Source: Saccharopolyspora phatthalungensis (GTDB taxonomy: Bacteria > Actinomycetota > Actinomycetes > Mycobacteriales > Pseudonocardiaceae). From it: a stretch of DNA of 64,000 nt. Below the pieces are notes generated by a model. That model did not search any database. It was not told the DNA's origin and saw nothing but the letters and a program-made list of their open reading frames with translations. Both the position numbers and the translations under genes were made by a program. Positions 25,947 to 33,679 of the stretch are shown here, piece by piece. Each line of letters begins with the position of its first letter. The stretch's first letter is position 1. The DNA lies in the NCBI RefSeq assembly GCF_014203395.1, contig NZ_JACHIW010000001.1:434001-498000 (forward strand). Direction: 5' to 3'.

Positions 25947-26897
25947 TTACGGCGGAAAGACGACCAGCTGATCGGCCAGCCGCGCGCATGCCGGGCCGGA
26001 CTCGGCGACCTCGACCGCGGCCACCCGCGCCGCGTCCCCGAGCGACAAGGCCGATTCGCCGCCGATCATCCGGTAGAGCGCCTTGGCGAACTCGATGGCG
26101 CAGTCGTCGTCGAGGTCGCCGCGCCAGCCGACGACCGCATCGGCCATGCCCGCGAACTCGGTGGCGAAATCACCGCTGCCGCAAACCGAAAGCACGAGCC
26201 CGGTCAGCCGGAACCGGGCGTGGTCGTAGTAGGCGCGCATCCGTCGTACCAGGGAAGCGACCTCGATGGGGTGCGGTTCCCCGGTCGGGTCCTCGAACAG
26301 CAGCACGCCGTCCCCGGCATGGCAGGACAGGTGCAGGATGTGCGGGCGCTCGTCGAGCAGGTGCGCCAAGTCGGCGACGGTGGCGGCGGTGCGGTTGACC
26401 ACGCTCAGCACGCCCGGCCGGGCGACGCTTTGGATGGCGCGGAACTCGCGATCGGCGCGAATCCGGTCGAGCGCGATGTCATACGGGCTGGCGCCGAGGA
26501 AGAAAACCTTGGTTTCCTTGTGCTTCACCGGTTCCGCGTCCGTGCCCGGCGAACCCTTCCACACCGGGGCGTTGTAGACGTTGACGGTTCCGCCAGGGGC
26601 CTGGATCACGTCCCGAGCCGCGGTCGGCTGCCCGGCGGGTGCGAACACGGGGTTGTCCGGGAAAAGGCCGCGTGCGGCGGCGAGCAGCCGTGCCCGACCG
26701 GCGGTGAGGACTCCGGCCGCCAGCCGAGCGGCCACCGCGGACCAGAAGGCGTGAATATCGCCGGTCGGCAGTTGGTTCAGCACCCAATTCGGCATCCCGC
26801 ATCTAATCAGTAATGCCCGGCTGTCTTCCTCGTCGGAGAACAATGCGGTGAGCTCGGATATCTCGGTCACCGAAAGCTGATTGTCCACAGTGTACAA
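25947..26897 (-). CDS. EAD1-CHAT caspase-like protease, likely effector
   Basis: 316 residues from a TTG at 26897 (a GTG at 26888 is the alternative). Residues 8-85 resemble effector-associated domain 1 (ISELTALFSDEEDSRALLIR, DIHAFWSAVAARLAAG), a death-like adaptor. After a linker, the CHAT (caspase HetF associated with TPR) protease fold follows: His193 in HILHLSCHAGDG and Cys239 in LVLSVCGSGD are the catalytic pair, with MADAVVGWRGDLDDDCAIEF after it. CHAT enzymes cut protein targets, for instance pore-forming or regulatory proteins, once released. It is the first gene of the nine-gene cluster, and a 17-bp palindrome covers its start. The target is unknown. Confidence 0.8.
   Translation of the reverse strand: MYTVDNQLSVTEISELTALFSDEEDSRALLIRCGMPNWVLNQLPTGDIHAFWSAVAARLAAGVLTAGRARLLAAARGLFPDNPVFAPAGQPTAARDVIQAPGGTVNVYNAPVWKGSPGTDAEPVKHKETKVFFLGASPYDIALDRIRADREFRAIQSVARPGVLSVVNRTAATVADLAHLLDERPHILHLSCHAGDGVLLFEDPTGEPHPIEVASLVRRMRAYYDHARFRLTGLVLSVCGSGDFATEFAGMADAVVGWRGDLDDDCAIEFAKALYRMIGGESALSLGDAARVAAVEVAESGPACARLADQLVVFPP
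26881..26897. promoter_or_regulatory. 17-bp palindrome over the start codon of the CHAT gene
   Basis: TTGTCCACAGTGTACAA pairs at 7 of 8 symmetric positions. It coincides with the first codons of the protease gene and lies next to the stop of the peptide gene, so it may be an operator; its binding protein is unknown. Confidence 0.35.
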
Positions 26898-26903
26898 AGG
26901 GTC

Positions 26904-27062
26904 CTACGAGCCTGATTCGGTTGGTGGTGGCGGCGGTTCGGGAAGCTCTTCGAAAACCGGGATTTCCATCGCTTTGGTCGTCTTCTGGCCACGAAAACGA
27001 CGAGGTCGAGCGGCCTTGCTGTCCTGCTGATGAGCCGTTCCCCGCAACTCCTGGTCACCCAT
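26904..27062 (-). CDS. 52-residue proline-rich peptide ahead of the CHAT gene
   Basis: ATG at 27062 behind GGGGGAG. The basic N-terminal half (MGDQELRGTAHQQDSKAARP, RRFRGQKTTKA) is followed by an acidic, proline-rich end, MEIPVFEELPEPPPPPTESG, finishing in Ser. The stop is seven bases from the protease start, so they are probably co-transcribed. It could be an adaptor tail, a protease substrate or pro-peptide, or a substrate of the radical SAM protein nearby. It does not end like the FxsA peptides known from another radical SAM/effector system. No homologue is recognised. Confidence 0.55.
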   Translation of the reverse strand: MGDQELRGTAHQQDSKAARPRRFRGQKTTKAMEIPVFEELPEPPPPPTESGS

Positions 27063-27108
27063 CGCTCCCCCTGCGTGATCGGTGATCGAAGTATGGCATA
27101 GTCGATAT

Positions 27109-27798
27109 GTGCCGTCTACGCTCTTGGGGCTGCTCGTCTTCGTGATCAGCCTGGCGCCGGGCCTGACCTTCGTTCTCGCACGGCAGCGTGTGGTCCCGCA
27201 GCAGAGCATGTCCGTATTTCGCGAAACCGCCCAAATGGTTTGCGTGAGCCTGCTGCTCGACATTGTCGCGCTCCTGATTTTCGGGCTGATTCGCCTGATC
27301 TGGCCGGGTGGCACGCCGGATGTCGACCGAATCGTCCGGGAGCCCGGTAGTTATCTGCGCGAGTCCTACCTGCTGGTGGCCTGGTGGGCACTGGGTTTGC
27401 TCGCCGTGGCCGTGCTGCTCGCCTGGCTGGCCGGTTCCGGCCTGCTCAGGCGGATTCTGTCCCGGGCACCAGGACTGCGCGTCGACGCGGAGGTCATGCC
27501 GCATGAGTCGAGCGCGTCGGCGTGGTGGCTGCTGTTCCGCGAACAGCCGGGACGGCGGGTGCATGTCGGGTGCAACCTGGAAGACGGATCGTTCGTGTCG
27601 GGCTGGCTGGCCTCCTACAACACCGCCATCGACGAAGACGCCGACCGGGAACTGACTCTCGCCGCTCCCATTCGCTACCGGCCAAAAGGCGCGGCGGACT
27701 CGGCCGAACTGACGAACACGAGCGCGGTGGTCGTCAGTGCTCGGCGGATCGCGCTGCTGTTGGTGAGTTACCAGGCTCCTGCGTCGCGAGAGCCGTAA
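27109..27798 (+). CDS. DUF6338-type membrane protein
   Basis: 229 residues from a GTG at 27109, diverging from the peptide gene 46 bases away. It has three N-terminal membrane helices (LLGLLVFVISLAPGLTFVL, VCVSLLLDIVALLIFGLI, LLVAWWALGLLAVAVLLAWL) and a soluble C-terminal domain with AWWLLFREQPGRRVHVGCNL, GSFVSGWLASYN and ADRELTLAAPI. This is the layout of DUF6338 proteins, whose function is unknown. A possible -10 element (CATAGT) close to the start suggests a leaderless message. Its 3' end overlaps the convergent radical SAM gene by 65 bases. Confidence 0.65.
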   Translation: MPSTLLGLLVFVISLAPGLTFVLARQRVVPQQSMSVFRETAQMVCVSLLLDIVALLIFGLIRLIWPGGTPDVDRIVREPGSYLRESYLLVAWWALGLLAVAVLLAWLAGSGLLRRILSRAPGLRVDAEVMPHESSASAWWLLFREQPGRRVHVGCNLEDGSFVSGWLASYNTAIDEDADRELTLAAPIRYRPKGAADSAELTNTSAVVVSARRIALLLVSYQAPASREP

Positions 27799-28399
27799 CG
27801 GCGGCGTCGAAGACCCGGTCCAGGGTGGCGAGCAGGCCCGGCGGTGGCACACCAACCAAAGCCATGTCGCCGTCCCCGAGGCGGATCTCGACCGAGCGCG
27901 TCCGATTCTCAAAGTCGTAGCCGGATCCGGCCAGCCGGTCGGTGAGGTGGTGTACCACCTGGTTGGTGCTGCCGCGCAGGCCACGACCATTGTCCCGCGC
28001 CGCCACGTAGCGCCCGTCGATCAGCACGTCCACCTCGGCAAGCAGATCGGCAACACCGGGGCCTGGGGGCCGCGAACGCAGCCGGGGCAGGGTGTATCCG
28101 GTGAAGCAGATGAGCGAAACGTCGCGCTCGGCCCGGACGGTCCGCGCCAGCGCGGCCAGCCCGGCGGCCTGGACCATCGGCTCGCCGCCGCTGAAGGTCA
28201 GCCCAGCAACGTCTTGGGTTAGCAATTCCCCGGCGAGCGTGGGCACATCCACCTGCCGCGCCGGCCGATCCGGAATCCACTCAGGTGCCACGCATTCCCG
28301 GCAGGAGAACGGACATCCCTGCACCCACACCACGGCCCGGAGGCCAGGACCGAGCGACCGGGTGCCCACACAGGTCGCTGCCACGTTGAGGATGTGCAC
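27734..28399 (-). CDS. radical SAM activase-like (4Fe-4S single-cluster) protein
   Basis: 221 residues from a GTG at 28399 (GGGAGG ten bases before); a longer frame to 28465 is open. The cluster motif is CPFSCREC (CxxxCxxC) in VVWVQGCPFSCREC, followed by the SAM-binding strand LTFSGGEPM, CFTGYTLPRL and DVLIDGRYV. This is the NrdG/PflA-like activase subgroup; no second iron-sulfur (SPASM) domain is seen. The family makes a 5'-deoxyadenosyl radical to activate an enzyme or modify a peptide. No glycyl-radical enzyme is nearby; the candidate local substrate is the small peptide at 26904-27062 (inference). Confidence 0.75.
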   Translation of the reverse strand: MHILNVAATCVGTRSLGPGLRAVVWVQGCPFSCRECVAPEWIPDRPARQVDVPTLAGELLTQDVAGLTFSGGEPMVQAAGLAALARTVRAERDVSLICFTGYTLPRLRSRPPGPGVADLLAEVDVLIDGRYVAARDNGRGLRGSTNQVVHHLTDRLAGSGYDFENRTRSVEIRLGDGDMALVGVPPPGLLATLDRVFDAAVTALATQEPGNSPTAARSAEH

Positions 28400-28697
28400 G
28401 AACTTGGTACCTCCCCCGCTTATCCCACGGCTGTGCGGTATCTGCCGATCGCGAATACTCGCCACCAGTGATCTTCTTTGCGAGGTACCAAGATTATCGC
28501 TTCGGTGGAGAACGGGAGCGCAAACGATTCTGATACCGGCATCCGGCGTATCGGCAGCAGCCTAGCGGAGCAACAAGCCGATGGGGTGCCGATGCGAGCC
28601 GGTGAATCTGGCCGCGCTAGCCAACCGGAAGCCCGATGAGGTTCGGGGGCAATTCGGAAGGTCGCGGGTTTGCCATTTCGACGGTCATGTCCTGGTT
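28400..28697. other. upstream region of the radical SAM gene
   Basis: No coding frame is credible. It separates the conflict cluster from the secreted-protein gene and should contain the minus-strand promoter of the radical SAM gene; I see no clear consensus element. Confidence 0.3.
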
Positions 28698-28737
28698 CGG
28701 AAGTGTGGAGCGGGCACCTGCCCGCCCCACACTTCCG
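28698..28737 (-). terminator. long hairpin terminator
   Basis: CGGAAGTGTGG (28698-28708) pairs with 28727-28737, and an inner CGGGC (28711-28715) pairs with 28720-28724. It lies downstream of the secreted DUF642-like gene and would also isolate the radical SAM gene. Confidence 0.7.
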
Positions 28738-28812
28738 GTTCAACGAACCTGCATGCACGGTGAAGGCCGCTCCGGCGGTCCAACCGGGTTGCCGCCCATC
28801 ACCGAGTCCGGG

Positions 28813-29409
28813 TCAGCCGCAGCAAGGGACCGGAGGGCAGGGCTGGACTGTGACATCGTCCACCGCCGGGCCCCACGCACTATTGGGTGTGGTGCTGGCG
28901 AACGTCAACGTCGTGGACGCCTTGGTGGCCACAAAGGTCACCTGCCGTCTCACGTAGCCCATGTCCGTCGTTGTCTTTCCGGTGGTGTCGAAGGAGAAGT
29001 CTTGGAAGTTCTGCCCGTCAATGAGGACCTTGCCGGTCTTCAGCGCCTGCCCGCCGGGGTTTCCGGCCAGGGAGTACGCCACCGTGTACGTCGTACCCGG
29101 GACCGTCGTGAAGGTCTGGGAAATAGCCCCCGCACTGGTGCCGTTGAGGTCGACGGATTGGCCGCCCTCGGCGGCCTGCCAGAACCCTTCACCGATCAGG
29201 TCGATAGTCCCGCTCGTCACCCGCCACGGCCCGAAGGACTGCCCCGCCGAGAAGGTGTCGAACGTGCTCACTGCCACGGTTGGGGTTTCGAAACTGCCAT
29301 CGTCAAAGTGGCTGATCGCGCGAGGCGAGGCGAAGGCCGGTGCCGCCGCCAGGGTGCCGGCACCGCCAATCACGACTGCCGCAGTGGCAGCAGCGAGATA
29401 GGTTCGCAT
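28813..29409 (-). CDS. secreted DUF642/choice-of-anchor-C-like protein
   Basis: 198 residues from the ATG at 29409; a TTG at 29418 is better spaced from GGAGG and adds three residues. The signal peptide (TYLAAATAAVVIGGAGTLA followed by APAFA) has an AxA cleavage site. The mature part is one beta-sandwich: DDGSFETP, FSAGQSFGPWRVTSGTIDL, GGQSVDLNGTSAGAISQTF, VTFVATKASTTLTFAS, PAVDDVTVQPC, as in DUF642 carbohydrate- or cell-wall-binding proteins. It ends in PCPPVPCCG without a sortase motif or anchor helix, so it is probably released or wall-bound. The ligand is unknown. Confidence 0.75.
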   Translation of the reverse strand: MRTYLAAATAAVVIGGAGTLAAAPAFASPRAISHFDDGSFETPTVAVSTFDTFSAGQSFGPWRVTSGTIDLIGEGFWQAAEGGQSVDLNGTSAGAISQTFTTVPGTTYTVAYSLAGNPGGQALKTGKVLIDGQNFQDFSFDTTGKTTTDMGYVRRQVTFVATKASTTLTFASTTPNSAWGPAVDDVTVQPCPPVPCCG

Positions 29410-29523
29410 GGACAGCAAAGAACCCTCCAAGGGAATCATGAGTTGCTGTAGCCCGCAGTCCATTAATCGAAGTCGCAGGTCAGCGACCACGAAACTGGAT
29501 GCGGCGAACTGAAAGTAGTTCAA

Positions 29524-30146
29524 AGATCGTAGGCCGTAATCGGCCTTTAGGGTCGGCTAGTGCGGCCGTATGGGTGATCCTGCCCTACCTGAGTCGGAGA
29601 CCGGCAGCAGGCCGGGATTTTCCTTGTATTTAAGCGGATTAGCGCTGGTAGCACTATGGAGAGAGACATGGCAATGAATACCCTCGGCACCAGTGGGAGC
29701 ACCGCCAGATGTGCCCCACGGATCAACCCGAACGGACCAACCACATCCCACGGGTGCGGGCTTCCAGGGACAGAAGAGCCCCAATTTCAGGCGAATTCGG
29801 AAACCACAGCACACGACGAATGCCATATAGCGGATCGAGCGCGTCCTTGCTGCACTCGGCGCTGCACATCGTCCACACAAGACAGTCCTAGAAGCACGCC
29901 GTGGAAGGTTCTGAGCCATGCGGTCGACTCCGAACCCCAGCCGCGAAGCTCCGCGAGGCCGTACGGCGCCTGAAACTGAATCCCGGCATAGGTGGACGGC
30001 ATCGAACCGTTGGGCCACACGCCCACTGGATTGTTCCGCGGAAATTCCAGAAGAAGGCGCTGGAGGTCCGCAAAACTGTCGATTGTGTATACACATAGGC
30101 AACATGATCGCGGGAACTGCGCTGCTCGAATGGCCGGTCGGGCCGG
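29524..30146. other. gene-free interval with a 12-bp palindrome
   Basis: No frame has protein-like composition. TGTGTATACACA at 30084-30095 is a perfect 12-bp palindrome, like operators of GntR-type regulators, but no such gene adjoins it. The region may hold the promoter of the secreted-protein gene at its left end. Confidence 0.35.
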
Positions 30147-30992
30147 TCAGGTGTTGGTAGGGGTGTCGGCCGGGTGCTTCGTGGCGTGCAGGCTGCTCAG
30201 CAGTGCGAGGGCGTGGGCGCTGGGGGCGGCCGGTTCCGCGTGGTAGATGACCAGTTGCTGTCCGGGGGCGCTGCGTACGTCGAAGGCTTGGTAGGTCAGT
30301 GTCAAGGGCCCGACGTCGGGGTGGACCAGGTGTTTGGGTTCGTGGGTCTTGCCGCGCACGTGGTGGGAGTTCCACAGGGTGCGGAATTCCTCGCTGCCGT
30401 CGCGGAGTTCGGCCACCAGGCGCAGCAGACCCGGGTCGTGTGGGTCGAAGCCCGCTGCCCTGCGCAGGTTCGCCACGGTGGCTTGCGCCGTCCAGTCCCA
30501 GCGCGCGTAGAAGTGGCGTCCCGCGGGGTCGAGGAAGGTCATGCGGGCGAGGTTGTCCGCCGGGTGAAACGGTGCGAACAGCGCGTCGGCCAGGGCGTTG
30601 GTGGCTAGCACATCCAAGATCCGATTGAGCACGAACGCCGGGGTGTTGGTGTAGCCGTCCATCAGCTGCCGCAGTTCCGGGCTCACGGTCTGCGGTACCG
30701 GCGCGCGGGCGGTCTCCGGTGCGGTGCCCGTCAGCCGGTACAGGTGCTCGCGTGCTTCGGGGTCGAGATTCAGTGCGCGGCAAAGAGCATCCAGGACCTG
30801 TGGAGACGGGTTGGATTCGCGGCCCTGTTCCAGGCGGGTGTAGTAGTCGGCGTTCACGCCGGCGAGCACGGCGACTTCCTCGCGACGCAGTCCGGACACC
30901 TTGCGCCGACCTGAATAGAGCAGGCCCGCGTCTTCGGGGGTCCGTTGCGCACGGCGTGCCCGCAGGAACTCACCCAACTCTCCACCGCTCAT
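30147..30992 (-). CDS. XRE-family regulator with MmyB-like ligand-binding domain
   Basis: 281 residues from the ATG at 30992. Residues 1-75 form the HTH (LGEFLRARRAQRTPEDAGL, SGLRREEVAVLAGVNADYYT, RLEQGRESNPSPQVLDALCR). Residues 100-270 are the MmyB-like PAS-type domain (LRQLMDGYTNTPAFVLNRIL, FLDPAGRHFYARWDWTAQAT, HPDVGPLTLTYQAFDV). In actinomycetes such regulators often stand divergent to the oxidoreductase genes they control; here Atu4866 and SDR genes begin 134 bases away on the other strand, so control of these is likely. The ligand is unknown (fatty acids have been proposed for the family). Confidence 0.85.
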   Translation of the reverse strand: MSGGELGEFLRARRAQRTPEDAGLLYSGRRKVSGLRREEVAVLAGVNADYYTRLEQGRESNPSPQVLDALCRALNLDPEAREHLYRLTGTAPETARAPVPQTVSPELRQLMDGYTNTPAFVLNRILDVLATNALADALFAPFHPADNLARMTFLDPAGRHFYARWDWTAQATVANLRRAAGFDPHDPGLLRLVAELRDGSEEFRTLWNSHHVRGKTHEPKHLVHPDVGPLTLTYQAFDVRSAPGQQLVIYHAEPAAPSAHALALLSSLHATKHPADTPTNT

Positions 30993-31125
30993 ACCGCCAC
31001 CTTAGGCCGGTGCCCGCACGGTTGGGTGGGTATGGCGCACCCAGTCAGCGCACGTCCTGCCGCTTACCGCGCCGGCTTCTGAGACTCGGTGGTACGAGAC
31101 CGCAAGTCAGGGATTGAGGCGAGCG

Positions 31126-31407
31126 ATGATGAGCACAGGCCAGTCAAACACCGAGCCGAACGCCGACGTGGTCGGCATGTGGGTCACCGCGGATGGGTAC
31201 ATCCGGCAGGAACTCCGTGCCGACGGACGCTATGACGAGGCCCGCGGCGACAGACGCAGCGCCTACACCGGCCGGTACACGGTAACCGGGAATCACCTGG
31301 ATTACGTCGATGACGCCGGCTTCACCGCGACCGGAGACATCCGCGACGGCGTGCTCTACCACGAGCACCTCGTGCTTTACCGCGAATCCGCCGATGACGA
31401 GCATTGA
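31126..31407 (+). CDS. Atu4866-domain protein
   Basis: 93 residues from the ATG at 31126 (a second ATG follows at once). VVGMWVTADGYIRQELRADG, RYDEARGDRRSAYTGRYTVT and DGVLYHEHLVLYR fit the Atu4866 small beta-barrel family of unknown function, often encoded beside SDR and NAD-dependent enzymes. It starts the plus-strand operon across from the MmyB-type regulator. Confidence 0.75.
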   Translation: MMSTGQSNTEPNADVVGMWVTADGYIRQELRADGRYDEARGDRRSAYTGRYTVTGNHLDYVDDAGFTATGDIRDGVLYHEHLVLYRESADDEH

Positions 31408-31423
31408 ACAGGGAGCCACACCA

Positions 31424-31687
31424 ATGACTACATCGCGCCCGGGCCACGAAGCGGTGGCCGAGTTGGACGGAAAGGCCGCGCTGGTCACCGGCGCCGCGCG
31501 CGGGGTCGGCGCGGCCACGGTTGCCTGGCTGCACGATCGGGGCGCCCACGTGGTGGCCACCGATGTCCGTCCCCAGGTCGCGCAACCCGAGGAGATCGCC
31601 GAGGTGATCGGGTTTCTGGCCTCGCCCCGGTCCGGCTTCATCACCGGAGCCATCGTCGCCGCCGACGGCGGCTACACCGCCGCCTGA
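31424..31687 (+). pseudogene. short-chain dehydrogenase with the catalytic core deleted
   Basis: 87 residues in one open frame. The first half is the NAD(P)-binding start, AALVTGAARGVGAATVAWLH and HVVATDVRP; it then jumps from RPQVAQ straight to the C-terminal end PEEIAEVIGFLASPRSGFIT and VAADGGYTAA. About 150 residues with the Ser-Tyr-Lys catalytic set are missing, so it is an in-frame internal deletion. It may still be translated. Another SDR follows 30 bases later. Confidence 0.75.
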
Positions 31688-31717
31688 CCCATCCCCCTAC
31701 CAGACAAGGAACGAAGC

Positions 31718-32473
31718 ATGACTGGACGGTTGACCGGCAAGGTCGCGCTGATCACCGGCGCCACCGGAGGCATCGGATCCGCCACCGCGGACCTATTCGC
31801 CCGAGAAGGAGCCCGCCTGGTCGTCACCGACGTCGACGATGACGCTGTGCGCGCACTCACGACGCGGCTGGCAGCCGACGGCGCCGAGGCGCTGGCGACC
31901 CGGCTGGACGTCTCCTCGGCCGAGCACTGGGGCGAGGTGATCGAACTGATCCGCCAGCGCTTCGGCCGGCTGGATGTGCTGGTCAACCTTGCCGGCATCC
32001 TGGACTGGCCCGGCATCGAGGACACCGAGCAGCAGTCCTGGGACCGCGTGATCGCGGTCAATCAGACCGGCACCTGGCTCGGGATGAAGACCGCCATGCC
32101 GCTCCTGCGCGCGTCCGGCAACGCCTCGGTGATCAACACCTCCTCGGTCCTCGGTCTCGTCGGCAGCGGGGCAGCCGCCGCATACCAAGCTTCCAAAGGG
32201 GCCGTGCGGCTGCTGACCAAAACCGCCGCGGTCGAATACGCCACGCGCGGTGTCCGGGTCAATTCGGTGCATCCCGGCGTCATCCAAACCCCGATGATCC
32301 AGGACCTGCTCGACGAGCAAGGCGACCAGCAACCCGACATCATGCGCACCCCAATGCGCCGAGCGGGCCGGGCTGACGAGGTCGCTCCCACCATGCTTTT
32401 CCTGGCCAGCGACGAATCTTCGTTCATCACCGGAGCCGAGTTCGTCGTTGACGGCGGACTCACCGCGTACTGA
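31718..32473 (+). CDS. classical short-chain dehydrogenase/reductase
   Basis: 251 residues. The cofactor motif is TGATGGIG at 13-20, followed by Asp-rich VVTDVDDD, which favours NAD over NADP. NLAG is at 90-93, the catalytic Ser is near 143 (INTSSVLG), and Tyr156-x-x-x-Lys160 is YQASK. VNSVHPGVIQTPM and SSFITGAEFVVDGGLTAY are typical of the C-terminal end. It reduces or oxidises a secondary alcohol or ketone; the substrate is not predictable. It lies 30 bases behind the deleted SDR and before a hairpin terminator. Confidence 0.9.
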   Translation: MTGRLTGKVALITGATGGIGSATADLFAREGARLVVTDVDDDAVRALTTRLAADGAEALATRLDVSSAEHWGEVIELIRQRFGRLDVLVNLAGILDWPGIEDTEQQSWDRVIAVNQTGTWLGMKTAMPLLRASGNASVINTSSVLGLVGSGAAAAYQASKGAVRLLTKTAAVEYATRGVRVNSVHPGVIQTPMIQDLLDEQGDQQPDIMRTPMRRAGRADEVAPTMLFLASDESSFITGAEFVVDGGLTAY

Positions 32474-32487
32474 CACCCACAGGTCAT

Positions 32488-32516
32488 CCCACAGCCACCA
32501 CGCCGGTGGCCGTGGG
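32488..32516 (+). terminator. hairpin terminator after the SDR gene
   Basis: Inverted repeat CCCACAGCCACC (32488-32499) with GGTGGCCGTGGG (32505-32516), one mismatch, 5-base loop, 15 bases after the stop. Confidence 0.65.
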
Positions 32517-32852
32517 CCCTGCTGACGGTACCGCCGCAGCGGACACCGCCCCCGACAGCCCGAATCCCCAATCACCACCGATCACGGGAACGCCGACCTT
32601 CGGCCGGTTGCAGGAGCTCTACGGGCTACCCAATGCCGCCAACCTCGATGAGTACAGGGAGTGAGACAGAAACGAACGACTCAATAAAGCAGTAGCGCGG
32701 CTCCAGCTGCGCACTGCATATAGAGGCCAGCCGGTCGAGCACCGTTGGCATTGCAACGGGGCTCGATTTGGCATGTCCGAAACCACCCCCGCGAGAGGGG
32801 CATGGTCGAGAGCATCCCCCTGGTTGATCGACAAGCCAGGGGGAAAGCAACT

Positions 32853-33118
32853 GTGACTCAGGGCGGTTTCGAGGCGGCGGCGGAAGGTCTGCAAGCTGTC
32901 CGCAGCCGGACGCAATGGATCAACCAACAGGTCAGTGCTGGCAAACTGGCCAGCGGTTCGCTGACAAGGCTGAACACGCAACAGCTGGAGCATTGCCGCT
33001 GATCAAGGAGATGCAAAAAGTCTTACAGGAACAGGCGGATGCCTTCCGTGCAGCGGCGAGAGACTATCGTGCGACCGACGACCAGAACGCCCAGGATCTT
33101 CAGCGAGGTATTCAGTGA
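32853..33118 (+). pseudogene. frameshifted helical small protein upstream of a DUF3558 lipoprotein
   Basis: From the GTG at 32853 (GGGGGAAAG before it) the frame reads FEAAAEGLQAVRSRTQWINQ and QVSAGKLASG. The homologous sequence then continues in another frame as FADKAEHATAGALPLIKEMQ and VLQEQADAFRAAARDYRATD, ending at 33118. A one-base change near 32950 would restore a protein of about 88 residues. Size, helical make-up and pairing with a DUF3558 gene (overlap 33115-33118) recall ESX/WXG100-like secreted proteins of actinomycetes. Either a pseudogene or a sequencing error. Confidence 0.55.
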
Positions 33119-33666
33119 CCGCACTCTCTCGGACCCTGATTTCTGCGACCGCCGGTTTGGTGTTGATCGGCCTCGCCGGATGCTCTGGTGGCGCCGCTGG
33201 CAGCAACGGTAGGACCACCACAGAGCAGCCCCCAACATCGAGTGCGGCAGCCGCTGGCTTGAAGGACTTCGACACGTGCGCGTTCTTCACACAGGGAGAT
33301 CTGAGTGCCGCTGGTGTCAAGGGCCCGGGCCAGAAAGCAGAGCAGCTGAGCTTTGAACCGGGCTGCAGCTACAGGGGCGAGAAGATCCTCCTCACCCTCT
33401 ACAAGAACGCGGAAGAGACCGTCGACAAGTACGAATCCGATGGCCATTGGGATAAGTACGAAAAATTCAGCATCAACGGGCGCAACGCTGCCCGCGCCGT
33501 CGAAGGCGGCGGAGGCGCGGTTGACGCTGGTTGCTCGATCGTCCTCGATGCGGGCGACGGTGTCGTGCTCGTCGATGTAACCGAGGCCAAGCCTGGTTCA
33601 GTGTCTGATAAGTGCGGCGAGGCCGAGAAGATCGCCCGCCACGTCGAGCCGCGGCTCCCCAAGTAA
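33115..33666 (+). CDS. DUF3558 lipoprotein
   Basis: 183 residues from a GTG at 33115, overlapping the stop of the preceding frame (GTGA). The lipobox LAGC follows a hydrophobic signal (LISATAGLVLIGLAGCS), so the mature protein is anchored by lipid outside the membrane. After a Ser/Thr linker the domain shows FDTCAFFTQGDLSAAGV, FEPGCSYRGEKILLTLY, GCSIVLDAGDGVVLVDVTEA and SDKCGEAEKIA, matching DUF3558 with paired cysteines. The function is unknown; genes of this kind commonly accompany small secreted helical proteins. Confidence 0.85.
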   Translation: MTALSRTLISATAGLVLIGLAGCSGGAAGSNGRTTTEQPPTSSAAAAGLKDFDTCAFFTQGDLSAAGVKGPGQKAEQLSFEPGCSYRGEKILLTLYKNAEETVDKYESDGHWDKYEKFSINGRNAARAVEGGGGAVDAGCSIVLDAGDGVVLVDVTEAKPGSVSDKCGEAEKIARHVEPRLPK

Positions 33667-33679
33667 CAGGCTTCCGGAG

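Noticed and set aside
26904..27062. FxsA-type RiPP precursor
   Set aside because: The C terminus is ESGS, not FxSxx, and no FxsB-like SPASM maturase or FxsC is present.
30084..30095. operator of a GntR regulator
   Set aside because: The 12-bp palindrome is perfect but there is no GntR gene or promoter next to it, so no regulatory claim is made beyond noting it.
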